Shown piece after piece: positions 43,241 through 52,073 of a stretch of 64,000 nucleotides of DNA; position 1 is the first letter of the stretch, and the number at the start of each line of letters is the position of its first letter. The notes beneath the pieces are model-generated. The model was not told the origin of the DNA and ran no database searches. It saw only the letters and a list, made by a program, of their open reading frames with translations. The position numbers and the translations under genes are program-made. The DNA comes from Shimazuella soli (GTDB taxonomy: Bacteria; Bacillota; Bacilli; Thermoactinomycetales; Thermoactinomycetaceae). Where the stretch lies: assembly GCF_022511585.1 (NCBI RefSeq), contig NZ_JAKWBN010000007.1:62001-126000 (forward strand). The letters run 5' to 3'.

Positions 43241-43669
43241 ATGATGCAAGAGTTGTTAAAAGGCTGTCTATACTTTACTGCAAATCAACTCGCTCGTGAA
43301 GCAGGTAAACTAGCAGAGGAAGAATTTCGAAAAATAGGATTATCCCCTACATATGCCTTTTTGATACTAGTTGTAAAAGAGCAGCCACGTATTACCTTAA
43401 CAGAGTTGTCCTCTATTTTGCACATCGCCCCTTCAACTGGTACTCGATTTGTTGACAAGTTGATTGTAAAAGGGTTAGTAGACCGTAAAACAGAGGGGAA
43501 GCTTGCTAAAGTTACACTTACGGAAAAAGGATTGCAGCTGCATGATGAAATTCAAGCATGTTGGGATCGTTTATATGACCGATATTCTGCTATTTTTGGA
43601 AAAGAAGAAGGAGATGCGTTGACAGAAACAGTTTTAAAAGCAAGTGAAACATTGAGAAAAGCAGAGTAA
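43241..43669 (+). CDS. MarR-family transcriptional regulator
   Basis: About 142 residues. The winged helix is seen in ITLTELSSILHIAPSTGTRF, then VDRKTEGKLAKVTLTEKG. ATG 43241 is used because the upstream part of the open frame holds the operator and no ribosome site. The same 12-bp palindrome occurs before this gene and before the SDR-like gene, so it probably represses both. Ligand unknown. Confidence 0.85.
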   Translation: MMQELLKGCLYFTANQLAREAGKLAEEEFRKIGLSPTYAFLILVVKEQPRITLTELSSILHIAPSTGTRFVDKLIVKGLVDRKTEGKLAKVTLTEKGLQLHDEIQACWDRLYDRYSAIFGKEEGDALTETVLKASETLRKAE

Positions 43670-43686
43670 TTTTTTTGGTCTATCAT

Positions 43687-43698
43687 TTGTATGTACAA
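43687..43698 (+). promoter_or_regulatory. MarR operator candidate 2
   Basis: TTGTATGTACAA, identical to the site at 43209 and also preceded by AT; 32 bp before the SDR gene. Confidence 0.65.
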
Positions 43699-43729
43699 GT
43701 AAATAACAAATATGAAGGAGACTCAATAG

Positions 43730-44368
43730 ATGACAGAAGAAAATACGAAAAAAATTTTGGTAATTGGAGCAACGGGAACAATTGGCAGTGCTGTCAGCGA
43801 AGCATTAGAAAACCAAAATTACGAGGTAATTTGTGCCTCTCGTAATGGGGATTATCGAGTGGATTTAGAGAAACCCGCTACGATCGAAGAATTATTTGCT
43901 AGGATAGGTAAGGTACATGCAGTTGTAGTGACTGCTGGCAGTGGTACTTTGACTCCCTTTTTGGAAATAACGACAGATAATTTTATCGATGGGATGAAAA
44001 GTAAAGTCTTTGGACAGTTTGCTCTCTTACAACATGCAATCGATTTTGTTTTTAATGGTGAATCGATCACGATAACAAGTGGCAATATGTTTGAACATCT
44101 AATTCCCGGCAGTGGGGTGGGTGCATTTGTAAATAATGGGCTTGATGGATTGGTGCGTGCTGTAGCATCAGAATTGCCAAGAGGACTACGTATCAATGCG
44201 GTAAGTCCAGGATGGGTGCGGGAATCGCTCGAAAAAATGGACTATAATCTGCGAACACAACTAGGCGTGGAAAATATGAATGGAATACCTGCAAATCACG
44301 TAGCACAAGCCTATATTCAATCGATTGAAGGAAACATGCAAGGGGAAACGATTTTCCCAACAGTTTAA
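43730..44368 (+). CDS. SDR-like protein lacking the catalytic Tyr-Lys
   Basis: 212 residues. The dinucleotide loop is VIGATGTIGSAV (GxxGxxG), and INAVSPGWV is the conserved SDR strand. Where classical members have Tyr-x3-Lys, this protein reads GAFVNNGLDG. It matches the Lin1944-like SDR group, described as lacking normal active-site residues. GAAGGAG lies before the ATG. It follows the MarR gene and shares its operator. Confidence 0.8.
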   Translation: MTEENTKKILVIGATGTIGSAVSEALENQNYEVICASRNGDYRVDLEKPATIEELFARIGKVHAVVVTAGSGTLTPFLEITTDNFIDGMKSKVFGQFALLQHAIDFVFNGESITITSGNMFEHLIPGSGVGAFVNNGLDGLVRAVASELPRGLRINAVSPGWVRESLEKMDYNLRTQLGVENMNGIPANHVAQAYIQSIEGNMQGETIFPTV

Positions 44369-44377
44369 AGAATCTGG

Positions 44378-44414
44378 AAAGCTACTTTTTCTTGTGGGTG
44401 AGAAAAGTAGCTTT
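44378..44414 (+). terminator. Terminator of the MarR/SDR unit
   Basis: AAAGCTACTTTT and AAAAGTAGCTTT, 12-bp perfect stem directly after the SDR stop. Confidence 0.85.
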
Positions 44415-44657
44415 GTTGTTAGAATTACATATAGTGGATCAACCCATCAATCAATTCATTGCTCATTCCTGTTGTGACATGAATTTGAGGATAAGTGGAT
44501 TGAAATTTTTTTAAAAAGGAGGAAGCTTGTATTGAGCAAAGTAACTTATATGCTGGGGATAATGAGTTATAAATATAGATAGATAACCATATAGATTTGT
44601 AAGATGATATAATATTTAATGGATTGTTGCAATTTGGAAGGGGAAGGGGGATTTCAG

Positions 44658-44996
44658 ATGGATAAAAGAAAAATGGCAAGAGATTTTGTGGACATCATGG
44701 ATGAGATGGAAAATGTTCGCAGCAGTCGTAATTTTATCGTGATTGAGATTTTGATTCTTTCGGCAATTTTAGGGTATTATTTCCACTCATGGCCTACATT
44801 TTTCGGCTCTGTTATTGTACTAGCCATATTATTTGTTATCCCATATTTACGAGTCGTATTATTTGTACCATTGAGTGTCATTTGGGGATTAATTGCTTAT
44901 GCCATATTGGGTATGTTTGCGAGCGGAAATATAGCAATAGCTGGTGGAGTATTTATTTGTGTTCTTGTATTTTTCATTCACGTCGGTTCAAGGTAA
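44658..44996 (+). CDS. Small membrane protein
   Basis: About 112 residues. A charged start (MDKRKMARDFVDIMDEMENV) precedes three or four helices from residue 25 to the end. ATG 44658 follows AAGGGGGAT. A terminator follows. No family recognised. Confidence 0.6.
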   Translation: MDKRKMARDFVDIMDEMENVRSSRNFIVIEILILSAILGYYFHSWPTFFGSVIVLAILFVIPYLRVVLFVPLSVIWGLIAYAILGMFASGNIAIAGGVFICVLVFFIHVGSR

Positions 44997-45039
44997 GTGC
45001 CACAAAGGATTTCTTGTCGCACTAAATTCCTTACACATA

Positions 45040-45073
45040 AAAACTCTTGGCTTTTAATATAACCAAGAGTTTT
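45040..45073. terminator. Bidirectional terminator
   Basis: AAAACTCTTGG and CCAAGAGTTTT between convergent genes. Confidence 0.88.
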
Positions 45074-45085
45074 TGTCTTCACAAG

Positions 45086-45943
45086 CTATTTTACATACGC
45101 ATAGGCTATTGCTAAACCTGGAAGCATGATGCGTTTCGCATTAACCCCTTTAAAATACAGTCGTTTTAGCTCATCAATAGATGCATTATGGATATCCCGA
45201 AAACCGCGATCAGCTAAAAACTGGTCAATCGTTCCTTCTTCAATTCCAAAAATATAGTTTTCCCCTGTCCATTTAGCGGAACGATGTATGCTTTTTACAT
45301 GAACATTGTCTTTATCTTGTAGTGTTTCCCTGTAGTAGTAATCAAAAATGACTGCACTGCCCGATGAGCTGTGGTCGGCGATGAAAGATAAAGTACTATC
45401 TACGCCTTCTGGATTTAAATATACGGTTACTCCTTGCCAGATAAAGAGTGTTTTCTTATTTTCCAAATAGCCATTTTGCAAAAGTCGTTCTCTTAAATTT
45501 TGTGTATTGAAGTCGACAGATACAAACATAACATTTTTCGGCAGAGGGTTAATGATATTTTTTAGTTTTTGTAATTTGACTTTTTGTGTTGCAGGATGAT
45601 CTACTTCAAACACTTGTGTCTTCTCGATACCATCTATTCGATACGCACGGGTATCAAAGCCTGCACCAAGGATGACAATTTGGTCAAAATCTTGCAGTAG
45701 GCATTTTTTCAAAAAATCATCGATATAACGTTCCCGAGCAGTGACAAATGCTAAAGCTCCATGACTGAATTTCTCATATAACCCTGAGCTTATCATCCAT
45801 TTGCTGAATAAATAGGTGATGTTGTTCACAAAGGAACGGGCGAATGGATCAAAACAAATACGTTCATTTTCAGGTTTGCTCGATTCAATTGCGCGCATCA
45901 ATGCTATTCCCACAGCTGTTATACTGGATTTTTCACTTTTCAT
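45086..45943 (-). CDS. Class I SAM methyltransferase, leucine carboxyl methyltransferase (LCM) family
   Basis: About 285 residues. ICFDPFARSFVN, IVILGAGFDTRAYRI (SAM loop), VFEVDHPATQ and FIWQGVTVYL are the usual landmarks of the LCM/Ppm family, which methylates carboxyl or hydroxyl groups of natural products. ATG 45943 is 8 bases after GGAG. The region upstream has a TTGACC-GTAT-GGTCAA palindrome. Acceptor unknown. Confidence 0.87.
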   Translation of the reverse strand: MKSEKSSITAVGIALMRAIESSKPENERICFDPFARSFVNNITYLFSKWMISSGLYEKFSHGALAFVTARERYIDDFLKKCLLQDFDQIVILGAGFDTRAYRIDGIEKTQVFEVDHPATQKVKLQKLKNIINPLPKNVMFVSVDFNTQNLRERLLQNGYLENKKTLFIWQGVTVYLNPEGVDSTLSFIADHSSSGSAVIFDYYYRETLQDKDNVHVKSIHRSAKWTGENYIFGIEEGTIDQFLADRGFRDIHNASIDELKRLYFKGVNAKRIMLPGLAIAYAYVK

Positions 45944-46036
45944 ACCAATCACTCCACTTTCACTTAGGAAATAAAGAATGAAACAGCAAGCAATTTGGTA
46001 TATGATCTAATGATGTTAAATTCATATTACCCGATT

Positions 46037-46052
46037 TTGACCGTATGGTCAA
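46037..46052. promoter_or_regulatory. Palindromic operator candidate
   Basis: TTGACC-GTAT-GGTCAA, a perfect 6-bp inverted repeat in the divergent region between the methyltransferase and hisC, of the style bound by TetR-type repressors. No cognate regulator gene is adjacent. Confidence 0.45.
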
Positions 46053-46069
46053 TTGCGGTTACAAAAAGT

Positions 46070-46095
46070 ATCAGCTCCTAGAAGCTGATTTTTTG
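46070..46095 (+). terminator. Terminator-like hairpin upstream of hisC
   Basis: ATCAGCT and AGCTGAT stem followed by seven T. No plus-strand gene lies upstream, so it may act as an attenuator in a hisC leader. Confidence 0.55.
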
Positions 46096-46282
46096 TTTTT
46101 CTTCTCCAAAAGCATCATTTCTGCAACAGGCAGAAGTAATGTGTTTTTTCGTATGGTAGGGTGTAGGTTCTTTGGTTATTTTTCATCTTCAAATATATAA
46201 GAAATGTGCTTTTGGAATTATAATGATAACAATCATAGATAGTAGTTTTTTATTATATAAAAACAGGGAGGATGCGTGGACG

Positions 46283-47362
46283 ATGATAAGGTCAAAGCGA
46301 TCTGTACAAAATCTACCAGTCTATCAAGCGGGAAAACCGATAGAAGAAGTACAGCGAGAATACGGATGGCAAGATGTTATTAAACTAGTATCCAATGAAA
46401 ATCCAGTTGGTTGTTCTCCTAAAGTAATAGAAGCTTTGAAAGACCTTCATTTGCTGCATCACTATCCAGAACCGCTCGCTCCTGTACTGCGTAACAAGTT
46501 GGCAGATCATTTGAATATAAAGCCGCAAAAGTTGATCTTTGGTAACGGATCAAGTGAACTTATTCAAATGATCTGCCGCGCCTTTTTAGAACCGAAAGAT
46601 GAGTCGATTCTAGTAGATTTTACGTATTCCATATATCAGTCGGAAGTGAAAATTGAAGGTGCCATTCCCATTATTGTTCCTCTGCAAAATGGTGTCTATG
46701 ATTTAGAGGCGATGTATCAAGCAATTACAAGTAAGACAAAAATCATTTGGATTTGTAATCCAAATAACCCTACTGGTGCACTGATCGATCATGAAACACT
46801 GCGTGTTTTCTTAGCCCGTATTCCCAAAAATATTTTAGTAGTATTGGATGAGGCTTATATCGAATACGTAACAGATTTGAGATGTCCAGATAGTCTTACA
46901 TTGTCTGCCGAATTTAAACAATTGCTGATCTTAAGGACCTTTTCTAAAATTTATGGATTGGCTGCGGTGCGTATGGGCTATGCCATTGCGGATAAAACAA
47001 TTATTGATGTGTTGCATCGTGTTAGACCATCATTTAATACCAATCGATATGCACAACATGCTGCAATTGCAGCGATAGACGATCAATCCTTTGTAACTCA
47101 TTGGAGAACGGTGAATCATCAAGAGCGAAATAAAATAATGGAGCAATTAGATAGCTGGGGGCTTCACTATTATCCAACACACGCAAATTTCATTTTAATC
47201 GACACAGGTTTACCTTCTCATGAGGTGTTTCAGTTTTTCCTAGAGAGAGGAATTATTATTCGAGACCGCTTAAAGTATCCAACCTATATTCGTGTAACAG
47301 TAGGTACACCAGAGCAAAATAGACGATTTTTAGCAGTATTTGCAGAGTTATTATCTTCGTAA
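46283..47362 (+). CDS. hisC: Histidinol-phosphate aminotransferase-like enzyme
   Basis: About 359 residues, fold-type I PLP enzyme. Landmarks: LVSNENPVGCSPKV, IFGNGSSELIQMICRAF, WICNPNNPTG, VVLDEAYIEY and the PLP lysine in LRTFSKIYGLAAVRMGY. ATG 46283 aligns with family starts and has AGGGAGG upstream (12 bases, a little far). It is not in a his operon, so it may be a second HisC or act on aromatic amino acids as Bacillus HisC does. Confidence 0.88.
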   Translation: MIRSKRSVQNLPVYQAGKPIEEVQREYGWQDVIKLVSNENPVGCSPKVIEALKDLHLLHHYPEPLAPVLRNKLADHLNIKPQKLIFGNGSSELIQMICRAFLEPKDESILVDFTYSIYQSEVKIEGAIPIIVPLQNGVYDLEAMYQAITSKTKIIWICNPNNPTGALIDHETLRVFLARIPKNILVVLDEAYIEYVTDLRCPDSLTLSAEFKQLLILRTFSKIYGLAAVRMGYAIADKTIIDVLHRVRPSFNTNRYAQHAAIAAIDDQSFVTHWRTVNHQERNKIMEQLDSWGLHYYPTHANFILIDTGLPSHEVFQFFLERGIIIRDRLKYPTYIRVTVGTPEQNRRFLAVFAELLSS

Positions 47363-47388
47363 TTCCCTTAATCATTCACCTGAAAAAG

Positions 47389-47925
47389 TTAAAAATCGGT
47401 ATCTTTCTTTGGCCATTGAATGGTATTGTGTTTAGGTATTTTTTTCCCTAATACCCACGAAGAGGTACGATTTCCAATATGACGAACAATATGATTGAAG
47501 GTCATTTTTTTAGAAACAGGTGAAAGTTTTTTGTCCTCTGATGGTTCCATCTGTGGCAGATCTAATCCAAATTGAGGTCGTAGTTGGTTATAGCATTTCT
47601 TTTTTATATTGATAGGAATTTCTTTTCTGTCCAGAAACTGTAATGCTTCTTCCATATTATTTTGCTGGATAAGGCTTTGGAAATGAAGGATGATGACAGA
47701 TGGTAAAGGGAAGATAAAGGTAAGATGAGAGCGATTTCCTCTTCCTTTGCCTGATGTCCATTCAATAAATCCTTCACTGTTCATTTTTTTTAACAGAAGC
47801 CGTGCGTTGCGTGAGGAACAGTGAAGGATTTCGGATATTTGTGTGGTATCAACCGTGATAGGAGTTTGATCTGCTACAGTATGAAACGCAAGCCTCAGTT
47901 CAATGTAATATTCAATTGTGTTCAT
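47389..47925 (-). CDS. SgrR-like N-terminal DNA-binding protein, truncated form
   Basis: 178 residues. The first about 110 residues resemble the SgrR N-terminal winged helix (QISEILHCSSRNARLLLKKM, then GFIEWTSGKGRGNRSHLTF). Full SgrR-type proteins run on into a solute-binding domain of over 400 residues. Here the frame closes after a basic tail, 27 bp from the convergent hisC. It looks like a shortened regulator, or a relic. Located 12 bp downstream of the TPR gene, so co-transcribed. Confidence 0.65.
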   Translation of the reverse strand: MNTIEYYIELRLAFHTVADQTPITVDTTQISEILHCSSRNARLLLKKMNSEGFIEWTSGKGRGNRSHLTFIFPLPSVIILHFQSLIQQNNMEEALQFLDRKEIPINIKKKCYNQLRPQFGLDLPQMEPSEDKKLSPVSKKMTFNHIVRHIGNRTSSWVLGKKIPKHNTIQWPKKDTDF

Positions 47926-47937
47926 TTTTAAACCCTC

Positions 47938-49002
47938 CTACACTTTGGCAGCAATAAGATCCAATGCTTCTTGCCACCTTCCTTTCTGGCGAAGCAGTTG
48001 GATTTTTTTGGTGATAAGGTGCTGTTTATCTAATTGTTTCTCTTCTGATAGAGCTAAAGCTTTGTCGATAAATTTAAGCGAGGAATCCAACTGATTTTTA
48101 GCTGATTCCATGTCACTTAGTAACTCATATGCCTTGATCGAAAAAGGTGAATGATTTTCTTTTTCCGATAAGATGATGTTGCAATAAGAAGTTGCTTCTT
48201 CCCATTCTCCATCTTGATATAAAAAAGAGGCCAATTTACTCATACATTGCAGTTTCATCTGGGGTTGGTCTAATTGGCGATACAATGATATTGCCTTTTG
48301 TAATTCCTGAGTTGCCTGATCATAGACATGGTGATATCCATAAAGAAGGCCCAAATTCATATGTGTTCCAGCAAGATTTTCTTCATCTCTAGCTAACTCG
48401 AATGAAAGCAAAGCCTTCCCAAAATGTTGTCTGGATTGATGAAATTCGTGGAGCTGCATATAACAAACGCCTAATGACATAAAAATTTGCCCTGATTTAT
48501 AGGTTATATCTAGGTCTTCACTGAATTGAAGAGCCTTATTAAAGTAATAAATAGCAGAATAGACTTCCCCTAGTTTCCCGTGTTGAACCCCTAGTTGAAA
48601 GAATAATGTTATCTGGTTATAGGTTGAAACCTGTTCATAGACGGCAATCTCATAGGCTTCTATTAATAAATGAAGTGATTTATCTTCTTCACCTGAGAAG
48701 GAGATTGTTTTACTCATGGAGATCATTGTTCGAATAAGAGGGTTTTTATCTGGGCAATATTCGAGGGCATTCATGCTCTTGGTAAAATAGGAAATCGCAT
48801 TTTCTGTATGCTTTTTGTGCGATTCCCAATGGCCTAAAATCCAATAAAAAATGCCTTGTTCCAGTCTGGGCCAAGTTTCTATTTCCTCTGTTTGGAAATC
48901 TTTGATCAAATCATAAGCCTCTTGAAATTGATAACGTTCTATTTTTTTCTCTGCCATATAAATAGAACGGAGCGTTTTTTTATTGAGTTCCATGATGTTC
49001 AA
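47938..49002 (-). CDS. TPR-repeat protein
   Basis: 354 residues composed of about eight tetratricopeptide-like helical pairs from residue 15 to the end (for example YSAIYYFNKALQFSEDL and QSRQHFGKALLSFELARDEE). No helix-turn-helix and no signal peptide, unlike Rap or PlcR-type RRNPP regulators, though its repeats are similar in style. It sits divergent to the kinase gene and upstream of the SgrR-like gene. Probably a protein-protein scaffold. Confidence 0.8.
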   Translation of the reverse strand: MNIMELNKKTLRSIYMAEKKIERYQFQEAYDLIKDFQTEEIETWPRLEQGIFYWILGHWESHKKHTENAISYFTKSMNALEYCPDKNPLIRTMISMSKTISFSGEEDKSLHLLIEAYEIAVYEQVSTYNQITLFFQLGVQHGKLGEVYSAIYYFNKALQFSEDLDITYKSGQIFMSLGVCYMQLHEFHQSRQHFGKALLSFELARDEENLAGTHMNLGLLYGYHHVYDQATQELQKAISLYRQLDQPQMKLQCMSKLASFLYQDGEWEEATSYCNIILSEKENHSPFSIKAYELLSDMESAKNQLDSSLKFIDKALALSEEKQLDKQHLITKKIQLLRQKGRWQEALDLIAAKV

Positions 49003-49127
49003 ATTTTCACCCTTTACATTATAATGAAGTGAAAGAGTTTAAAGGGAATCACTTCCATCATATCATCGAATCAAAATGATTACTATTATCGCATTTATTA
49101 ATGTTTTCTAAAAGGGGAAAGGGTAAG

Positions 49128-50540
49128 GTGTTACAAGATAGACAGAGACTCATCGATCGGTATGATCTGATCAAAAAGTTAGGTCAAGGCGGAATGGCTG
49201 CTGTGTATTTGGCATGGGATACACGCTTAGAAAGAAATGTAGCAATAAAAGTGATCGATGACAGGCAGTTAGATGGAGAAGAGGGGATAGAAAGATTTAT
49301 ACGCGAAGCGAAAATTGTCAGCAGTTTAAATCACCCCAACATTGTCCAAATACATGATATCGTTCATCAAGATGAGACACATTTTATTGTAATGGAATAT
49401 GTGGATGGTCCATCTCTACATCAAGTATTAAAAGAAAATGAACATTTGAGTGAAGACCAAGTGATCGGTTTTGCAAGTCAAATTTGTGATGGCTTAGCTC
49501 ATGCTCATGAAAATGGGATCATTCACCGTGATATCAAACCTCATAATATTTTATGTACTGCAAGTGGTGTCGTAAAAATTGCTGATTTTGGGATCTCCAA
49601 ACTGATGGATTCTACTAAGATGACGTTGACTGGTATGGTCATGGGTTCTGTCCATTATTTTTCTCCAGAGCAAGCTTCTGCCCAAGTTGTACAGCCGTCT
49701 TCCGATGTTTACTCCTTGGGAGTTGTGATGTATGAAATGATAACGGGCAAGGTGCCCTTTGATGAAGACAGTTATATCGCTATTGCAATGAAACATATCA
49801 ATCAACCTGTGCCTTCTTTAAAGGGATTGGCCAACAAAATAAATCCTAAGTTAATTCAAATTATTTATAAGGCATTGGAAAAAAATCCTGTTCATCGTTT
49901 TCAGACAGCAAGTGAAATGAAGTTATCGCTTTCAGGACTTATGAAGCAGGATATACCTAAAACATCAAAAGAAAAAGATAAAGTATATTTCTTTCGAAAA
50001 TGGGTCTATTTGCCAATAATGATTCTACTGCTCGGCGTTATATGTACATATGTTTGGTATGGTGCATACCGAAGTGATGCAACAAGACAAACACAGACTA
50101 CGCAAACAAACGAAAAAAGTTTAGATACTTCAACATCAAAGGCAAAAGGGAATCATCCTTGGTGGAAAGAACTTCCCAAAAATAATAAACTGAGCCGTAT
50201 TTTTCATAATCGTAAGGTAGTAGGAGAAAACGGGGAGTACGATGTGAGTGTGGATGTGGGAGATTTGCCTACTTCAAAATTTTATTACAACATATATGTG
50301 GTCGATCGGATAAATTCAAGGCTTGTGATATCGAAGCAAATAGTTAAATACAAACGTTCTTCGCAATCGACATTAACCCCCGTGAAATTCCATGTATCTG
50401 TCCCAGAGCAATTATTGCCAACAGACGAAGGAATTTTAAAAATAGAGCTTTACTGGAAGAATAACCTAAATAGTGATGAAAAAAATTATGTGGCAGAAGA
50501 AAGTCTATTGCAACAATGGGGAACAGTTCCCCATTCATAA
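49128..50540 (+). CDS. Membrane Ser/Thr protein kinase (PknB/PrkC type, no PASTA)
   Basis: About 470 residues. The kinase domain (about 10-270) has LGQGGMAAVYLAWD, VAIKV (ATP lysine), HRDIKPHNIL (catalytic loop), ADFGISKL and SDVYSLGVVMYEMITGKVP, all intact. One membrane helix at about 290-312 leads to a 150-residue outer domain that carries no PASTA repeats, so it senses something other than muropeptides by the usual route. GTG 49128 follows GGGGAAAGGG. Divergent to the TPR gene. Confidence 0.9.
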   Translation: MLQDRQRLIDRYDLIKKLGQGGMAAVYLAWDTRLERNVAIKVIDDRQLDGEEGIERFIREAKIVSSLNHPNIVQIHDIVHQDETHFIVMEYVDGPSLHQVLKENEHLSEDQVIGFASQICDGLAHAHENGIIHRDIKPHNILCTASGVVKIADFGISKLMDSTKMTLTGMVMGSVHYFSPEQASAQVVQPSSDVYSLGVVMYEMITGKVPFDEDSYIAIAMKHINQPVPSLKGLANKINPKLIQIIYKALEKNPVHRFQTASEMKLSLSGLMKQDIPKTSKEKDKVYFFRKWVYLPIMILLLGVICTYVWYGAYRSDATRQTQTTQTNEKSLDTSTSKAKGNHPWWKELPKNNKLSRIFHNRKVVGENGEYDVSVDVGDLPTSKFYYNIYVVDRINSRLVISKQIVKYKRSSQSTLTPVKFHVSVPEQLLPTDEGILKIELYWKNNLNSDEKNYVAEESLLQQWGTVPHS

Positions 50541-50675
50541 AACCTAAGGTTTCGTGAAATGAAGAAGATTGGATTCAGCTCTTTCACGAGTTCAACGACT
50601 TTTTTAGAAAATATATTTACAAACATACATTCCGATGATAACCTATCATAATTACATATCTTGGATAGTTTGAAA

Positions 50676-50807
50676 TGCGAAAACCAAGCAATAAAGCTAT
50701 TCCTTGTTGTAATGCAACCGTGGGGCTCACGGGGTTAGCTTGGTAATGAAGTAGTCGTTAGACTTCCGTCCCAAGAATTCTACGGTTTTAGCCGTATGGA
50801 GTGTCAA
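50676..50807 (+). mobile_element. IS200/IS605 right-end relic with omega-RNA-like sequence
   Basis: The block has the standard 3' end of a tnpB element: a frame ending ATVGLTGLAW-stop at 50746-50748, CGTTAGACTTCCGTCCC, AAGAATTCTACGG, and a terminal hairpin TACGG-TTTTAG-CCGTA (50781-50796) followed by TGGAGTGTCAA. This is the part that encodes the omega RNA scaffold of TnpB. The rest of tnpB, tnpA and the left end are absent. The guide position would begin just after 50807. Confidence 0.65.
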
Positions 50808-50888
50808 GTAGTGACAAAAGAAGAATTTAACCACACACCATTGGAACGTTGAGGACAGAATACAAACAGTTATATTTCATCACATCCC

Positions 50889-50919
50889 AAAAATCAGTCT
50901 TAGGGAGACTGATTTTTTT
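50889..50919 (+). terminator. Rho-independent terminator
   Basis: AATCAGTCT and AGACTGATT stem with TAGGG loop and seven T. Confidence 0.85.
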
Positions 50920-51054
50920 GTATCTTTGTTCATTTCCGTTTTCTTGTACAACTTTCTGATTTACATAGACTGGTATATAAAAATATGTCAAAATGTATAG
51001 TATTAATTTTAAAAAATGGAACTTAGCGTCATTTTCATCGAAAGGGGTGTACAG

Positions 51055-52056
51055 TTGAAAAACAATACAAAAGTCATATTAACCGCATTGATAATAGTTG
51101 CACTTATAGGAGCTGGAATCGTTTATTTTCGTTCAGATCTTTTTCAAACAAAACCCGTAGATGATCGCAAAGTGGTAAATCAGGTGAAAAATGTAGATGG
51201 TACATCAGCGAAGATCATAGGGATCTACTCAAGTAGAGCAGATCTACACCTGCATAAGAGTAGCAATGGTCAAATGCAAGCGAAGATAAACGGAAAAATA
51301 CCGAAACAGGATAAGGTTGAGTTGAAATGGTCGAAACAAGGGAAAGGGATATATTTAAAAGTTTATTATCTAGAAAATGATATGAAAACAGAAAGAGAAA
51401 AAGAAAAACAAGCATTTCCTGATGAGTTAAGTCTAGATGTATTCATCCCTAGTAAAGTTTATGATTCTATTGAAATGAGTACACACGATGGAAATGTAAC
51501 ATCGGATATCCCTCTACAAGCTAGTGAAATGAAAGTAGATACACAAGAAGGCTCCGTAAATCTTACTAATATCTCCGGGGATCAAGTTCAATTTAAAAGT
51601 GATGAAGGAAATATTCAGTTGAAAAAAGTCAACGCCGGGTACATGACGCTTACTTCATGGGAAGGAAACATTTCACTGACAGACTCTGTGGGACAAGTAA
51701 ATGGAGAATCACATTCTGGAAACATAAACATCACCCGCTATAATGGATCGATGATTTTGAAATCGAGCACAGGAAATATTAAAGCTGAGCAAATTGCACC
51801 TGTCTATACAAGTGATGAAATAACAACAGATTCAGGAAATGTGGATTTTGCTTTCCAAACCTTACCCACTAACCTCTATCTTGCCCTCACAAGTGAAAGT
51901 GGTTCGTTGAAAAATAGCTTGCCAACTAAAAAAATGATCGATAAAGATAAGGATTATTATCATATTCGCTACATCAAAGGAACCTTAGGGAACGGAACAG
52001 GAAACGTAGTTATTGATACGAAGAGTGGAAACATCCATGTATCCTTAAAAAAATAA
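51055..52056 (+). CDS. DUF4097-family membrane-anchored protein
   Basis: About 333 residues. An N-terminal helix (VILTALIIVALIGAGIVYF) is followed by short repeated beta strands with the pattern EGNIxLxxxxGxV/SGNIxI (for example TQEGSVNL, DEGNIQLKKV, SGNINITR, TGNIKAEQI, SGNIHVSL), the DUF4097 beta-solenoid. TTG 51055 follows GAAAGGGGTG. Members often accompany envelope-stress systems. It is followed by a lipoprotein gene 17 bp downstream. Confidence 0.8.
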   Translation: MKNNTKVILTALIIVALIGAGIVYFRSDLFQTKPVDDRKVVNQVKNVDGTSAKIIGIYSSRADLHLHKSSNGQMQAKINGKIPKQDKVELKWSKQGKGIYLKVYYLENDMKTEREKEKQAFPDELSLDVFIPSKVYDSIEMSTHDGNVTSDIPLQASEMKVDTQEGSVNLTNISGDQVQFKSDEGNIQLKKVNAGYMTLTSWEGNISLTDSVGQVNGESHSGNINITRYNGSMILKSSTGNIKAEQIAPVYTSDEITTDSGNVDFAFQTLPTNLYLALTSESGSLKNSLPTKKMIDKDKDYYHIRYIKGTLGNGTGNVVIDTKSGNIHVSLKK

Positions 52057-52073
52057 AACGATGAGGGGTAAAA

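Larger units (their letters stand above)
50541..51054. other. Intergenic region with IS605 relic
   Basis: 514 bp between the kinase and DUF4097 genes. It contains the IS200/IS605 right-end relic (about 50676-50807) and a host-type terminator (50889-50919). The remainder is AT-rich without recognisable features. Confidence 0.65.
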
